The notes under the pieces are model-generated. The model was given only the letters and a program-made list of their open reading frames with translations, ran no database searches and had not been told where the DNA came from. A stretch of DNA of 64,000 nucleotides from Bacteroidales bacterium (GTDB lineage: Bacteria; Bacteroidota; Bacteroidia; Bacteroidales; UBA3824): positions 1-64,000 of the forward strand of contig JAGCVU010000205.1 of the NCBI GenBank assembly GCA_017962175.1, in the 5' to 3' direction. This document shows positions 17,050 to 25,324 of this stretch, one piece after another. The position numbers and the translations under genes were made by a program. Numbering within the stretch: the stretch's first letter is position 1; the number at the start of each line of letters is the position of its first letter.

Positions 17050-17892
17050 ATGGAAAATACAGAAAAAATTATCAATGCTTTGAAGCAATTTGTAACGCTC
17101 AAAGGCAGTCAGAACAAAGCAGCCACCGCACTTGGCATATCGGCTGCAACATTAAGCAAAATCCTCAACGGCAAAACCGACGACATTGCCGACGAAATGT
17201 GGCGCATATTGGCAGCCAAGACCGGCTCAACCGGCAAACGCCAATGGTTTACCGCTCAAACAGGCTCGTACAATCAACTGATGTTTGTATTTGCCAACGC
17301 CCAAAACGATGCGCTTGCCTGTGCCGTATGTGGCGAGGCTGGATGTGGCAAGAGCACCGCCGCCGCCGAATACGCATCTACCCACGAAAACGTTGCATTG
17401 CTCACCTGTGCCGAGTATTGGAACAAACGCCAGTTCTTGTCGGCATTGCTGTCATCGTATGGCATAGGCAGCGACGGTCTTTCGGTGGGCGAAATGATGG
17501 ACACCGCAGTGGAGAACATCAAACGTATGGAAAACCCACTTGTAATCCTCGACGAAGCCGACAAACTCTCCGACAGCGTGCTGTACTTCTTTATAACGCT
17601 TTACAACCAGTTGGAAGATTGCGCCGGGCTTGTGCTTATGGCCACCGACTTTTTGAAAAAGCGCATCGAAAAGGGTGTAAAAAACTGTAAGAAGGGTTAC
17701 AAAGAAATCTACTCGCGCATAGGTCGCAAATTTATCTGCATACTCGCCGCAGGACGCGAGGATGTGGCAGCCGCCTGTGTAGCCAACTCTCTCACCGATG
17801 CTCAGGAGATCAACCGCATCTACGCCGATTGTCAGGGCGATTTCCGCCGAGTAAAACGCGCTGTATGGGCAACACTTAAAAAGGCAGCGTAA
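17050..17892 (+). CDS. MuB-like AAA ATPase, transposition target-selection protein
   Basis: 280 residues. The N-terminal HTH (QNKAATALGISAATLSKILNG, residues 21-41) matches the DNA-binding module of MuB. The ATPase core has Walker A GEAGCGKS (95-102) and Walker B LVILDEADKL with Asp168-Glu169. MuB proteins form ATP-dependent filaments on target DNA, stimulate the transposase and give target immunity. Its position directly after the transposase supports the assignment. Confidence 0.9.
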   Translation: MENTEKIINALKQFVTLKGSQNKAATALGISAATLSKILNGKTDDIADEMWRILAAKTGSTGKRQWFTAQTGSYNQLMFVFANAQNDALACAVCGEAGCGKSTAAAEYASTHENVALLTCAEYWNKRQFLSALLSSYGIGSDGLSVGEMMDTAVENIKRMENPLVILDEADKLSDSVLYFFITLYNQLEDCAGLVLMATDFLKKRIEKGVKNCKKGYKEIYSRIGRKFICILAAGREDVAAACVANSLTDAQEINRIYADCQGDFRRVKRAVWATLKKAA

Positions 17893-17934
17893 TGTGGAAT
17901 GTAGGCGGCTCGCCTGCCAAAAAACTATAATACA

Positions 17935-18561
17935 ATGAAACGAGCATTAACAACGAACAATATATTGGCTATGCGGTTTTACCCGGCACAGTTTGAGGGC
18001 GAGTGGCGCAAGAGTTTTGGCACGCCCGAATTGCACGGAATATGGCTTGTGTATGGCGCAAGTTTCAACGGCAAGACCACATTCTGCCTGCAACTTGCCA
18101 AGTATCTCACCAAGTTTGTAAACCGGGTACTGTTTAACAGCATAGAAATGGGCAACCGCTACCCCTACCAGTTGGCCCTGATGCGCAACAATATGGCGGA
18201 ATGTGGGCACAAGTTTCTCACCGCCGTAAAGGAGACACCGCAAGAGATCACCGAGCGACTATTGCGCAAACAGAGTCCCGACGTGGTAATAATCGACTCT
18301 TACAAATACTTTGAACGTCGCCGAATGGACGTGTACAAACGTCTTGAAGACGAGTTCCCGGAGAAACTATTCATAATCATAGCCCACGAAGACAAGAACC
18401 AGCTGCCCGATGGCGCACTCGGCAAAGAGCTTTACGCCTACGCCGATGTAAAAATCCGTGTTTCGGGTCGTCAGGCATTTATCAACAGCCGTCTTGGTGG
18501 CAGCTACGAACCATTTATTATCGACTCTGAATTTGTAGAGCAAGCAAATGCAGAGTTCTAA
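17935..18561 (+). CDS. RecA-like P-loop ATPase
   Basis: 208 residues. Walker A is GASFNGKTT (residues 41-49), Walker B is DVVIIDS (116-122), and the segment FIIIAHEDKNQLPDGALGKELYAYADV looks like the sensor strand of RecA/DnaB-type ATPases. The unusual Ser-Phe-Asn in the P-loop is also seen in small RecA-like proteins of Bacteroidales phages. It could help in phage DNA replication or transposition after the MuB-like step; no partner domain is present to specify further. Confidence 0.7.
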   Translation: MKRALTTNNILAMRFYPAQFEGEWRKSFGTPELHGIWLVYGASFNGKTTFCLQLAKYLTKFVNRVLFNSIEMGNRYPYQLALMRNNMAECGHKFLTAVKETPQEITERLLRKQSPDVVIIDSYKYFERRRMDVYKRLEDEFPEKLFIIIAHEDKNQLPDGALGKELYAYADVKIRVSGRQAFINSRLGGSYEPFIIDSEFVEQANAEF

Positions 18562-18594
18562 AATTGGAATTATAAACCATTAAAACAATACATT

Positions 18595-18738
18595 ATGGCA
18601 CAGACATCAGGAAAGTGGGACAATACCCGCAAAATTTGGATTGTAAAAGCCGTATGCAAAGGCGGCGGAGTAGTAACGGCAGCGGCGGCAACATGGGAAG
18701 CCGTGGTAATGCTTCTTAGAATGTTCGGCATAAATTAG
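18595..18738 (+). CDS. Small early phage ORF (47 aa)
   Basis: ATG at 18595, stop TAG at 18736-18738. The peptide starts MAQTSGKWDNTRKIWIVKA and has a Gly/Ala-rich hydrophobic middle that could be a membrane helix. It fills the gap between the RecA-like gene and the next gene with no overlaps. Function unknown; similar very short genes stand here in related phages, but I cannot confirm conservation. Confidence 0.5.
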   Translation: MAQTSGKWDNTRKIWIVKAVCKGGGVVTAAAATWEAVVMLLRMFGIN

Positions 18739-18750
18739 GAGGACCGCATT

Positions 18751-19002
18751 ATGGCAGCATTACAAGAAGACAAATTGCAAAAGCCGCTGTTAGCCCGATA
18801 TGAGTTCTACACCGACATTCTTGGACATACGCTCCACTACGTTGACGACGAAAAACTATTCAATGAGTTTTGCACAGTACGCAACCGATTGTCGATAAAA
18901 ATTCACATCCAACAAAGCGGCAAGAAACCCACCGAACGCGCACCGTTCGACAATTACACCATTGTAGACAAATCATTTATTAACACATTAAATATTAATT
19001 AA
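18751..19002 (+). CDS. Early phage protein, unknown
   Basis: 83 residues, preceded by AGGAGGACCGC-like purine-rich sequence at 18737-18745, one of few Shine-Dalgarno-like sites here. No family recognised. Contains a Tyr/His-rich stretch (YEFYTDILGHTLHYVDDEKLF). Co-directional with its neighbours; 1 bp before the next gene. Confidence 0.55.
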   Translation: MAALQEDKLQKPLLARYEFYTDILGHTLHYVDDEKLFNEFCTVRNRLSIKIHIQQSGKKPTERAPFDNYTIVDKSFINTLNIN

Positions 19003-19003
19003 A

Positions 19004-19246
19004 ATGGCTCAGAAATTAGAATCATTATTAGAACAACGTCGCCAACTTGACGACAAAATTATGGAACTCAACTCAAAGATTGAGATTAACAAAGCCGCTG
19101 CGCAAATGGCAGCCATCAAACAGGCAAGGTTTAAAAAGCTTGAAGATGGAGCAAGAGCAAGTTGCGACAAATACACAGCACTCCGCAACGAAACGCAAAA
19201 CAAGCGCGACGAACTTTCAAAACAGATTGAAACCTTTGAGGGATAA
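19004..19246 (+). CDS. Short coiled-coil early protein
   Basis: 80 residues, almost entirely helical with heptad spacing (LESLLEQRRQLDDKIMELNSKIEINKA and RNETQNKRDELSKQIETF). The Cys at residue 54 is the only break in the pattern. Probably an oligomerisation or DNA-packaging accessory protein; no family recognised. Confidence 0.55.
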   Translation: MAQKLESLLEQRRQLDDKIMELNSKIEINKAAAQMAAIKQARFKKLEDGARASCDKYTALRNETQNKRDELSKQIETFEG

Positions 19247-19295
19247 TTAAACACACAGTAAAACATTATTTATTAACGATTAAACATTTAATGCC

Positions 19296-19739
19296 ATGAC
19301 ACAAAAAGATTTAGAATTAATAATTGCAGACATCAATGTGGAATACCGCAAACAACAACACCAAGCCACCAAAGAGTTTTACGACCGCCGCGACAGCGTA
19401 ATGGCAGAGGCAGAACAGGCTTGCAAAGAACACATCGAAAAGTTTGAATCCAACATGAGTCGTCAAAAGGAACTCGAAGCCGAACTTGCCGAAAAAAGAC
19501 GTTACGGCATAGCCTCTTACAGTGTGGAATTTCAAACCATAAAACAACAGCTTGACGAGGTTGGAGCATCGAACCGGGAACTCAAAGAACAACGCCGCGA
19601 ACGCGAAAGTGCTCTTAAAACTACCCTTCGGGAACTGCACCGCGATTACGAAGATGGCTGCATCAAACGCCGCATCCACTTTGCCGAAAAGAAAAACGAG
19701 GCTGCACGCCGCTATAACGAAGAAAAAAACAATGCTTAA
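19296..19739 (+). CDS. Coiled-coil early protein
   Basis: 147 residues, highly charged and predicted coiled coil over most of its length (EAEQACKEHIEKFESNMSRQKELEAELAEKRR and ELKEQRRERESALKTTLRELH). It has a similar character to the preceding 80-residue gene and to the following DUF3164-like gene, suggesting related functions in the early operon. No catalytic motif. Confidence 0.55.
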   Translation: MTQKDLELIIADINVEYRKQQHQATKEFYDRRDSVMAEAEQACKEHIEKFESNMSRQKELEAELAEKRRYGIASYSVEFQTIKQQLDEVGASNRELKEQRRERESALKTTLRELHRDYEDGCIKRRIHFAEKKNEAARRYNEEKNNA

Positions 19740-19765
19740 TCAATCATTCTAAAAACATAATACCA

Positions 19766-20425
19766 ATGGAACAAACAAACATAACAATGACTGCCGCAGA
19801 ACTTAAAGAGTTTGAGGCATACAAGGCTGCAAAGGCAGCACAACAGGCAAAAGAGGAACGCAAAAAGAACCTCAACACCTACAACGCCATGATCGACGAG
19901 CAAGTAAACGAAACGATCCCGGAACTGCAATCGGTAAGTGAACAATTGTCGATGGTGAAAAAGGCTGTTTTCGACAATTTCCAATCGCTCTTGGATATGA
20001 AAAAAGACGTTATGAAAATAACCAAAGACGGACAGCGCAGCCACACATTTACCAACAGCGATGGCAATTCCCGCATTATACTCGGCTACCACGTGTTAGA
20101 CAACTACAAAGACACCGTGCAAGACGGTATCGACATGGTAAAAGAGTACATCACCAGTCTTGCCGAAAGCGACGAAACCAAATCGCTTGTAGACATGGTG
20201 CTTAAACTCCTTAGCAAAGACCAAAAAGGCAATCTGAAAGCCAGCCGCGTGTTGCAGCTCCGCCAGATAGCCGAAAAGGTAAACAACGAAAAATTCACCG
20301 AAGGCGTGGAGATCATTATGAACTCTTACGCTCCGACTCCCTCTAAAAAGTTTATTCAAGCCTTTGCCAAAAACGACAAAGACGAATGGGAAGTAATTCC
20401 ATTGAGTTTAACCGATGCAAAATAA
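19766..20425 (+). CDS. DUF3164 family protein
   Basis: 219 residues. The family is widespread in Mu-like phages (early region, after MuB) and its role is not established. The segments SVSEQLSMVKKAVFDNFQSL, NSRIILGYHVLDNYKDTVQDGI and FTEGVEIIMNSYAPTPSKKFIQ are characteristic. Helical, with a charged N-terminus. It may bind DNA or assist replicative transposition; this is an inference from position. Confidence 0.8.
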   Translation: MEQTNITMTAAELKEFEAYKAAKAAQQAKEERKKNLNTYNAMIDEQVNETIPELQSVSEQLSMVKKAVFDNFQSLLDMKKDVMKITKDGQRSHTFTNSDGNSRIILGYHVLDNYKDTVQDGIDMVKEYITSLAESDETKSLVDMVLKLLSKDQKGNLKASRVLQLRQIAEKVNNEKFTEGVEIIMNSYAPTPSKKFIQAFAKNDKDEWEVIPLSLTDAK

Positions 20426-20431
20426 TCAGCC

Positions 20432-20845
20432 ATGAAAAAGCAAGAAAACGACAAGGATTTAGTTGTGCGTATGATTTGGGAATACCGCACGTGGTATGCC
20501 AAACGTGTAGGACTGCCGGTGCAATACAGTAGCCAAAACGCCTACGTTATAGAGTATAACACAATGAAGGGCATTAAAAACATGCTCGAAGGTACTTACC
20601 GCTCAAAAAATCCAAACGTAATACCCGGCGACGATATCATTCTCGGCATGTGGAAGCGACTGTTGGAGTATCTCAAAGAGAAAAACAACTACTACTTCAC
20701 CACCGTTGGCAGCATCCACCGCAGTTACAACACCATTGTGGCTCAAATGATGCGACACGCCGAAAAAGAAAAGTTTGCCGCCGACAAAAAGAAGGCAGAC
20801 AGTATGCAAACCAAAATCAGTATCATTCAAGACATGATGCAATGA
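20432..20845 (+). CDS. Early phage protein, unknown
   Basis: 137 residues, 6 bp after the DUF3164 gene. No named family. The segment VRMIWEYRTWYAKRVGLPVQYSSQNAYVIEYN gives an aromatic-rich N-terminal half, and the C-terminus is Lys-rich and helical. Conserved neighbourhood suggests a replication or regulatory role, but nothing in the sequence proves it. Followed by a heptanucleotide repeat spacer (20846-20885). Confidence 0.55.
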   Translation: MKKQENDKDLVVRMIWEYRTWYAKRVGLPVQYSSQNAYVIEYNTMKGIKNMLEGTYRSKNPNVIPGDDIILGMWKRLLEYLKEKNNYYFTTVGSIHRSYNTIVAQMMRHAEKEKFAADKKKADSMQTKISIIQDMMQ

Positions 20846-20847
20846 TA

Positions 20848-20885
20848 ATTCATAATTCATAATGCACAATGCATAATTAATAATT
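20848..20885. repeat. Intergenic ATAATKC heptanucleotide repeat (copy 1)
   Basis: Several tandem ATAATTC / ATAATGC-type 7-mers between two genes. Related blocks occur in at least seven other spacers of the prophage. Confidence 0.6.
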
Positions 20886-21422
20886 ATGACAAAGGAAAAC
20901 TCTCTAACTACCATCAATGCCAACACGCTCCCGGCACTGCAACTGAGCAAAGAGGAATTTCTTAAAACCTTTTCGCCAGCCAAGTGCCTTCGGGCGATGG
21001 CAAAGTACAAAACACCGGTGCAGTGCTCGCTCGCCGCCGACGTGCCCACTATTGCAGCCGTGCGCAAAACCTACGGCGAGGAGTACATATCCGGCTATAT
21101 AAAGTTGTGGATAATGAACCTCTACGACTTTTTTGGCAAACAGCCTTTGAACGATATGCAGTTAGACGAGGCGGCGTTTCTCTGTATCGAAGGCCGCTAC
21201 TATCTCAACCTTGCCGACATCAACGCCGTGTTTACCATCCTAAAAAAATCGGCAGCCGACATCAACCCTCAAAAGATAGTAAAAGCCTTTGAAGATTACG
21301 ACATCCGCCGCGCCAAAGATTTTTACAACCACACCCTCACCACCGACGTGCACCCCGACTATGGCACACGAACGGCGGATTTGAAGCGATTGAAAATTGG
21401 TGATTATAAGCCTAAAAAATAA
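20886..21422 (+). CDS. Phage protein, unknown (possible DUF6633-like)
   Basis: 178 residues. Central part: CLRAMAKYKTPVQCSLAADVPTIAAVRKTYGEEYISGYIKLWI, then a helix-rich region ADINAVFTILKKSAADINPQKIVKAFEDYD. I believe this resembles a family found only in Bacteroidales Mu-like phages, but cannot verify the family name. It lies at the end of the early operon; the mainly helical fold and position could fit a replication accessory protein. Confidence 0.55.
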   Translation: MTKENSLTTINANTLPALQLSKEEFLKTFSPAKCLRAMAKYKTPVQCSLAADVPTIAAVRKTYGEEYISGYIKLWIMNLYDFFGKQPLNDMQLDEAAFLCIEGRYYLNLADINAVFTILKKSAADINPQKIVKAFEDYDIRRAKDFYNHTLTTDVHPDYGTRTADLKRLKIGDYKPKK

Positions 21423-21459
21423 AAAAAATGTTATATTTGCAACATAAAACTTTGGCGGT

Positions 21460-21687
21460 ATGGCTTACAACAAAAATAATTACCTATTACGAGTAAAAGA
21501 AGTTAACGAGACATACAAGAAATACGCTCTAAAAGGATATTTCAATGAGTATATCTACGCAAACTTCATAAAAGACCGTTTTCATATATCGCGCACCACC
21601 TTTTATAATTACCTGACAATCCCTTACGAAAGGCAGTTGAAACAGATACAAAAACGAGAGACAGCACAACAGTTGTCAATCTTTTAG
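21460..21687 (+). CDS. Small HTH-like protein, candidate late/middle regulator
   Basis: 75 residues. IKDRFHISRTTFYNYLTIPYE (about residues 39-59) reads as a helix-turn-helix, with Ser-Arg-Thr-Thr at the recognition-helix start. A TATATTTG -7 element (21432-21439) lies 21 bp upstream. Its place, as the last plus-strand gene before the minus-strand late block, is where Mu has the middle regulator Mor/C. The idea that it switches on late transcription is inference. It runs 12 bp into the convergent gene at 21676. Confidence 0.5.
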   Translation: MAYNKNNYLLRVKEVNETYKKYALKGYFNEYIYANFIKDRFHISRTTFYNYLTIPYERQLKQIQKRETAQQLSIF

Positions 21688-22188
21688 GGTTGTTTTCAGC
21701 CGTCCTTTTTTGAGGGTGAGGGTAAATTGCTCTTTGGAAACTTCGGGATAAAGGTCGTCGTCGAGTTCCGACTTGTAGAGGCAGCGGAACGTGAGCAAAT
21801 GGCAATAGAAAAAATCGTTTGGCTGCGGTTGCTCTTGATACAAAAGAAGTTTTCCAAAAGCCTTTCCCGGTATTTTAAGAGCATTTAAACAGCGTTTCAA
21901 TGCCGTTAAAAAATCGAAAAATCTTTCTCCGGCATCGCGGTTGGCGGCAAAATTCTCGGTGTCGTCTTCAAATTCTTGTACGGCATAGATATACACGTAG
22001 AGATAGTCGGCAGTGTAATCAATGCTATAATCGTAAAAAACGGCAGGCAGAAAAAACTCGAACTGATCGGGTGCGGTTTCTTGACTTAGGTGCACGTCGA
22101 AGGTTTCGGGAGGTTTTACACCGAGAATATTGAATTGAGCCGCGCGAGATTGTATGGCGGCATTGATTTCGTTAAATACCTTTTTCAT
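21676..22188 (-). CDS. Phage tail-associated protein, unknown (tail terminator-like position)
   Basis: About 170 residues (ATG at 22188; another at 22197). It overlaps the 3' end of the gpG-like gene. Contains a beta-rich middle (FEFFLPAVFYDYSIDYTADYLYVYIYAVQEFED) and a C-terminal basic strand (FTLTLKKGRLKTTLKD). Mu has gp37 (DUF1834) after the gp36 gene, and this protein's size and beta-strand pattern would fit a tail-terminator role, but similarity is too weak to name it. Last gene of the minus-strand late transcript. Confidence 0.5.
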   Translation of the reverse strand: MKKVFNEINAAIQSRAAQFNILGVKPPETFDVHLSQETAPDQFEFFLPAVFYDYSIDYTADYLYVYIYAVQEFEDDTENFAANRDAGERFFDFLTALKRCLNALKIPGKAFGKLLLYQEQPQPNDFFYCHLLTFRCLYKSELDDDLYPEVSKEQFTLTLKKGRLKTTLKD

Positions 22189-22654
22189 TGATAGCAAAGT
22201 TTAGTTCGTTGGTAATAAATTCGGTTAACAGGCGTGTAAGTTCGGCACTATCGCCCAAGAACCTACGGCGAGGCATTTTCATATGGCGAGTGTGGGCGCG
22301 AACTGTGCGACCTTTGCGCGAATGTGCACGTACCGATTGAATGCCATCGAAGCCGTCGTTGTGTATTTGGGCGTATGCTACATCGGTGCCAATGGTAACA
22401 GTGGCAGTGGTGGTGCTAACTATACGGATTGAACGTTTGAGCCGTCCTGAATCTACGAGTATAGCACCCTTTTGACGTTTTTTGCCACCGCGACGATTGC
22501 GTTTGCGAGGTTGCCACGGTTCGGCTGTGGTGTCGTGCCAATTTTGACTAACAAAACGTTGTTTGGCAAAGTTGACCGCCACTGTGCCTATCTGATTGGG
22601 CAATGTGGTAAGGCATTGGCTTAAGGCTTGCTCTATTTCTTTAAATGTTGCCAT
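22172..22654 (-). CDS. Phage virion morphogenesis protein (Mu gpG-like)
   Basis: 160 residues. Belongs to the phage virion morphogenesis family (Mu gpG): WQPRKRNRRGGKKRQKGAILVDSGRLKRSIRI and VAYAQIHNDGFDG are the typical segments, followed by a very basic PRRRFLGDS. In Mu, gpG acts in head-tail joining. The gene is flanked upstream by a heptanucleotide repeat and the tape measure gene, an unusual neighbour. Confidence 0.8.
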   Translation of the reverse strand: MATFKEIEQALSQCLTTLPNQIGTVAVNFAKQRFVSQNWHDTTAEPWQPRKRNRRGGKKRQKGAILVDSGRLKRSIRIVSTTTATVTIGTDVAYAQIHNDGFDGIQSVRAHSRKGRTVRAHTRHMKMPRRRFLGDSAELTRLLTEFITNELNFAINEKGI

Positions 22655-22660
22655 TGTTTT

Positions 22661-22695
22661 AATTCATAATGCATAATGCATAATTCATAATTGTC
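22661..22695. repeat. Intergenic ATAATKC heptanucleotide repeat (copy 2)
   Basis: Tandem ATAATGC/ATAATTC heptamers between the gpG-like and tape measure genes, continuing into a short GTCAACTGTCAATT stretch. Confidence 0.6.
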
Positions 22696-22704
22696 AACTG
22701 TCAA

Positions 22705-24903
22705 TTAATATGACATTTCGAGGTCGCGGATGGTGCGGAGTAGCATTTGTGTAAACCATTCGTCGATGTCGGTGGCTGATTTGCCGTTGAGACCTTGTGT
22801 GTTGCCGGCATTGATACCGCCTTTGTTGAAAGCGTCGATGTTTACAGTAATATTTTTGATTTGTTTTGCGCTGCCTGCCACTGCATCCGCGCCGCCGATG
22901 GCAGAACCGCCGCCGGAACTTGTGCCGCCTGTGGTGTTGCCATTCATACCTAATACTTCCATACCTTGCTCTAAAAACGACGGTTCGCTTTCGGATTCGT
23001 CGTCGGTTTTGTCGGATGCGGTTTGTGATTTTTCAGGATCGATCATATTGAGGTTGGCTCGCATATCCTTTATAAAGTCGAAACCTTTGGCGGCAAGTCC
23101 GCCCAAACCGGGCAATTCGCTCAACAGTTCGAGCAACTGTTGTACGGGATAGAGTATAACATCGAGCAATGCCTTGCCAATTTGTTTGATACCTTCGATA
23201 AATCCGCCGTTGGTAAACGCATCGCATATACTATCCCAATAGCGTTTGATAGTCATTACCACCTGTACTATCATACCAATAGGACCAAGAACCATAAGAA
23301 GCGCAGCACCCCAACGGTCGTAAGCCTTAACAGCGGAATACACCAAACCCACAAGTATAGCAATGGCAGCAATAATAAGTCCGATAGGGTTGGCATCCAT
23401 AGCGGCATTGAGTAGCCATTGTTTAACAGTGAGCACACCAGTAGCAATGCCGTGCGCCATAGTAGCCGCCGTGGCTGCAATGGTGTTTGCCTTCATAGCG
23501 GCAAAAGCCACACCTGCGGCAATAAGAACGGGATACCATTCGGCAATAAAGTTTTTTACGCCTTTTATTGCCGGGACTATTTTGCCTGTAAGATTGGCAG
23601 CCCATTCGCCCATTTTGGTAATCACCGGCAGCATATATTGCCCCGCCTGTATAAGAAACTTTTTGATGTTGTTGGCGGCAATGCCCCATTGGTCGCGTGC
23701 GGTAAGGCTGTTGTTGTAGGCGTTTTTCAATGCACCTTTTGAGTTTGCAGTACCTTCTAAGGTATCTTTAAACTTTTGCACATCCTGAGTCATAACGGCA
23801 AAAGCCGATGCCGATGTTTGATCAAGGCCGAGCGAAGCAAGTTTTGCAGCCTTTTGTTTGTCGGAAAGACCGTCGAGTTTGCCTGCAAGGTTTTCGATAA
23901 TATCACCCAACGGGCGCATATTGCCCTGTGCATCGTAGATCTGCACACCCATAGCCTTAAAGTTGCCGAGTAGTTTCGGGTTTGAAAGACTATTAAATGC
24001 GCCGTGAAGGAGTGTGGCGGCAGCGGAGGCACTTTGACCTTGTGCAGTCATAAAAGCAAAAGCACCGGCAGTTTCATTAAGACTTGCACCTGCATTACGC
24101 GCCACAGGCACAACAGTGGGAAGATATGCGGCAATTTCGCCCATGTTGGCAGCACCCTTTTGTAATGTAGCAAACAGTACGTCGTAAACGGTATTGATGT
24201 CTTTTCCCGACGAGTTCATAACATTAACACCGGCTTTTGCTACTGTTTCGATGTCAACAAAACCCGCCTTTGCCGCCTTTAATGTGGGGTCGAGAGCCGA
24301 TAGTGCTTGGTCGGCATTGAGACCGGCGGATATAATTTTGTTGAATGCACCCGGAACCTCTTCTAATGGTGCCACGTTTTTAGCACCGATATTGAGCATT
24401 GTGGTGCTTAGTTTTTCGAGTTCTTGTTGACTGAGCCCGGCAGTAACATTGATTTCTGCCATACCTTTTTGCCAATCCATAGCGGCGGATGCAGCCTTTT
24501 TGATAGTGCCGCCCACAGCCAAAGCACCTTCAACGCCAAGCACAATGGGGTTAGAGGCAAGTTTTATTGCCTTGTCGAGCATCGGGGCATTAGAGCGCAG
24601 TTCGTCGAAAGCCTTTTTTGCGGAGGTTTTAACGCCGTCAATCCGGGTTTTGAGGTCGCGCATAGCAATAAGCACACTTGCACGGCGATACGACGAATCG
24701 GTGAGGTATCGTTTTACGTTGGTAAATGCCGCCTGAGTGTTGCGATCGATCGTGGACGCAGCCTCGCGGAAACGGTTGCCCACCTCGCCGAGCGTGCGTT
24801 TCATACGCTGTGTAACCGATTCGGTGTTTTTGTCGGCATTTTTTAAGACGGCAGAATAGCGGTCTTTTAATGCAAGTAGCATTTCTATCTTAGTCTGTGC
24901 CAT
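22705..24903 (-). CDS. Phage tail tape measure protein (TP901 type)
   Basis: Sets tail length and is ejected with DNA. 732 residues: a helical N-terminus (1-110), then the TP901 core with MAEINVTAGLSQQELEKLS, LNADQALSALDPTLKAAKAG, GEIAAYLPTVVPVARNAGASLNE and LSDKQKAAKLASLGLDQ (about 145-385). Hydrophobic segments at about 470-570 include NPIGLIIAAIAILVGLVYSAV. The C-terminus is Gly/Ser-rich. Length would correspond to a tail of about 110 nm by the usual 1.5 A per residue. It is placed beside the holin-like gene and head genes on the minus strand, far from the other tail genes at 33.6-42.8 kb. Confidence 0.9.
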   Translation of the reverse strand: MAQTKIEMLLALKDRYSAVLKNADKNTESVTQRMKRTLGEVGNRFREAASTIDRNTQAAFTNVKRYLTDSSYRRASVLIAMRDLKTRIDGVKTSAKKAFDELRSNAPMLDKAIKLASNPIVLGVEGALAVGGTIKKAASAAMDWQKGMAEINVTAGLSQQELEKLSTTMLNIGAKNVAPLEEVPGAFNKIISAGLNADQALSALDPTLKAAKAGFVDIETVAKAGVNVMNSSGKDINTVYDVLFATLQKGAANMGEIAAYLPTVVPVARNAGASLNETAGAFAFMTAQGQSASAAATLLHGAFNSLSNPKLLGNFKAMGVQIYDAQGNMRPLGDIIENLAGKLDGLSDKQKAAKLASLGLDQTSASAFAVMTQDVQKFKDTLEGTANSKGALKNAYNNSLTARDQWGIAANNIKKFLIQAGQYMLPVITKMGEWAANLTGKIVPAIKGVKNFIAEWYPVLIAAGVAFAAMKANTIAATAATMAHGIATGVLTVKQWLLNAAMDANPIGLIIAAIAILVGLVYSAVKAYDRWGAALLMVLGPIGMIVQVVMTIKRYWDSICDAFTNGGFIEGIKQIGKALLDVILYPVQQLLELLSELPGLGGLAAKGFDFIKDMRANLNMIDPEKSQTASDKTDDESESEPSFLEQGMEVLGMNGNTTGGTSSGGGSAIGGADAVAGSAKQIKNITVNIDAFNKGGINAGNTQGLNGKSATDIDEWFTQMLLRTIRDLEMSY

Positions 24904-24913
24904 AGCCTAAAAA

Positions 24914-25231
24914 TTATTCGTTATCGATTTTTTTTTCGAGACGTTCGAGCACCACGGCAAAGCGGTTGAGCGCGGCGGCGTTATCTTTAAGCGCGGCGGC
25001 ATTTTCTTTGGCTGCCACGGTGCTTTCTTTGAGCGTGCCTGTAATTTCGACGTTAGACATCTGAATATACGAGATGTACTGGTCGCGGATTTTGATAGAT
25101 TCAGCCACGGTTTCGCGGTTGCTCTTTTCGTTGGATTTGTACATTTTCCACATGGCATATCCCATCACGATAACCATAGCGGTGGGAAACCCGAAGGTGG
25201 AGAAAATGTTTATGATTTCAGTGGTTTCCAT
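24914..25231 (-). CDS. BhlA/UviB-like holin candidate
   Basis: About 105 residues from the ATG at 25231; an in-frame ATG at 25273 would add 14 polar residues ahead of it. One N-terminal TM segment (FSTFGFPTAMVIVMGYAMWKMY) is followed by a charged helical domain ending in LERLEKKIDNE. This is the layout of BhlA/UviB-type holins. No endolysin gene was recognised in the prophage, so lysis assignment rests on layout alone; a tail-chaperone or membrane-anchor role is possible. Confidence 0.55.
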   Translation of the reverse strand: METTEIINIFSTFGFPTAMVIVMGYAMWKMYKSNEKSNRETVAESIKIRDQYISYIQMSNVEITGTLKESTVAAKENAAALKDNAAALNRFAVVLERLEKKIDNE

Positions 25232-25261
25232 TTTGTATAGTGTTTTTTTATTGTCTTTTTG

Positions 25262-25292
25262 TTTGTAAAACAATTATTTGTTTGTATATTTG
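25262..25292 (+). promoter_or_regulatory. Promoter for the dinD homologue
   Basis: TTTG (25262-25265) and TATATTTG (25285-25292) at 19 bp spacing, a near-perfect Bacteroidota promoter. Its start site would be near 25299, which rules out the ATG at 25259 and supports the ATG at 25325. Confidence 0.65.
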
Positions 25293-25324
25293 TGCCGTTT
25301 TCAAAATCAAAAACGGGATTGAAT

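Noticed and set aside
20848-20885. Repeat arrays as CRISPR
   Set aside because: Units are 7 bp without unique spacers, and no cas genes are present.
25259-25324. Upstream start for the DinD-like protein
   Set aside because: The promoter -7 element (25285-25292) lies inside this part, so these codons would not be transcribed from it.
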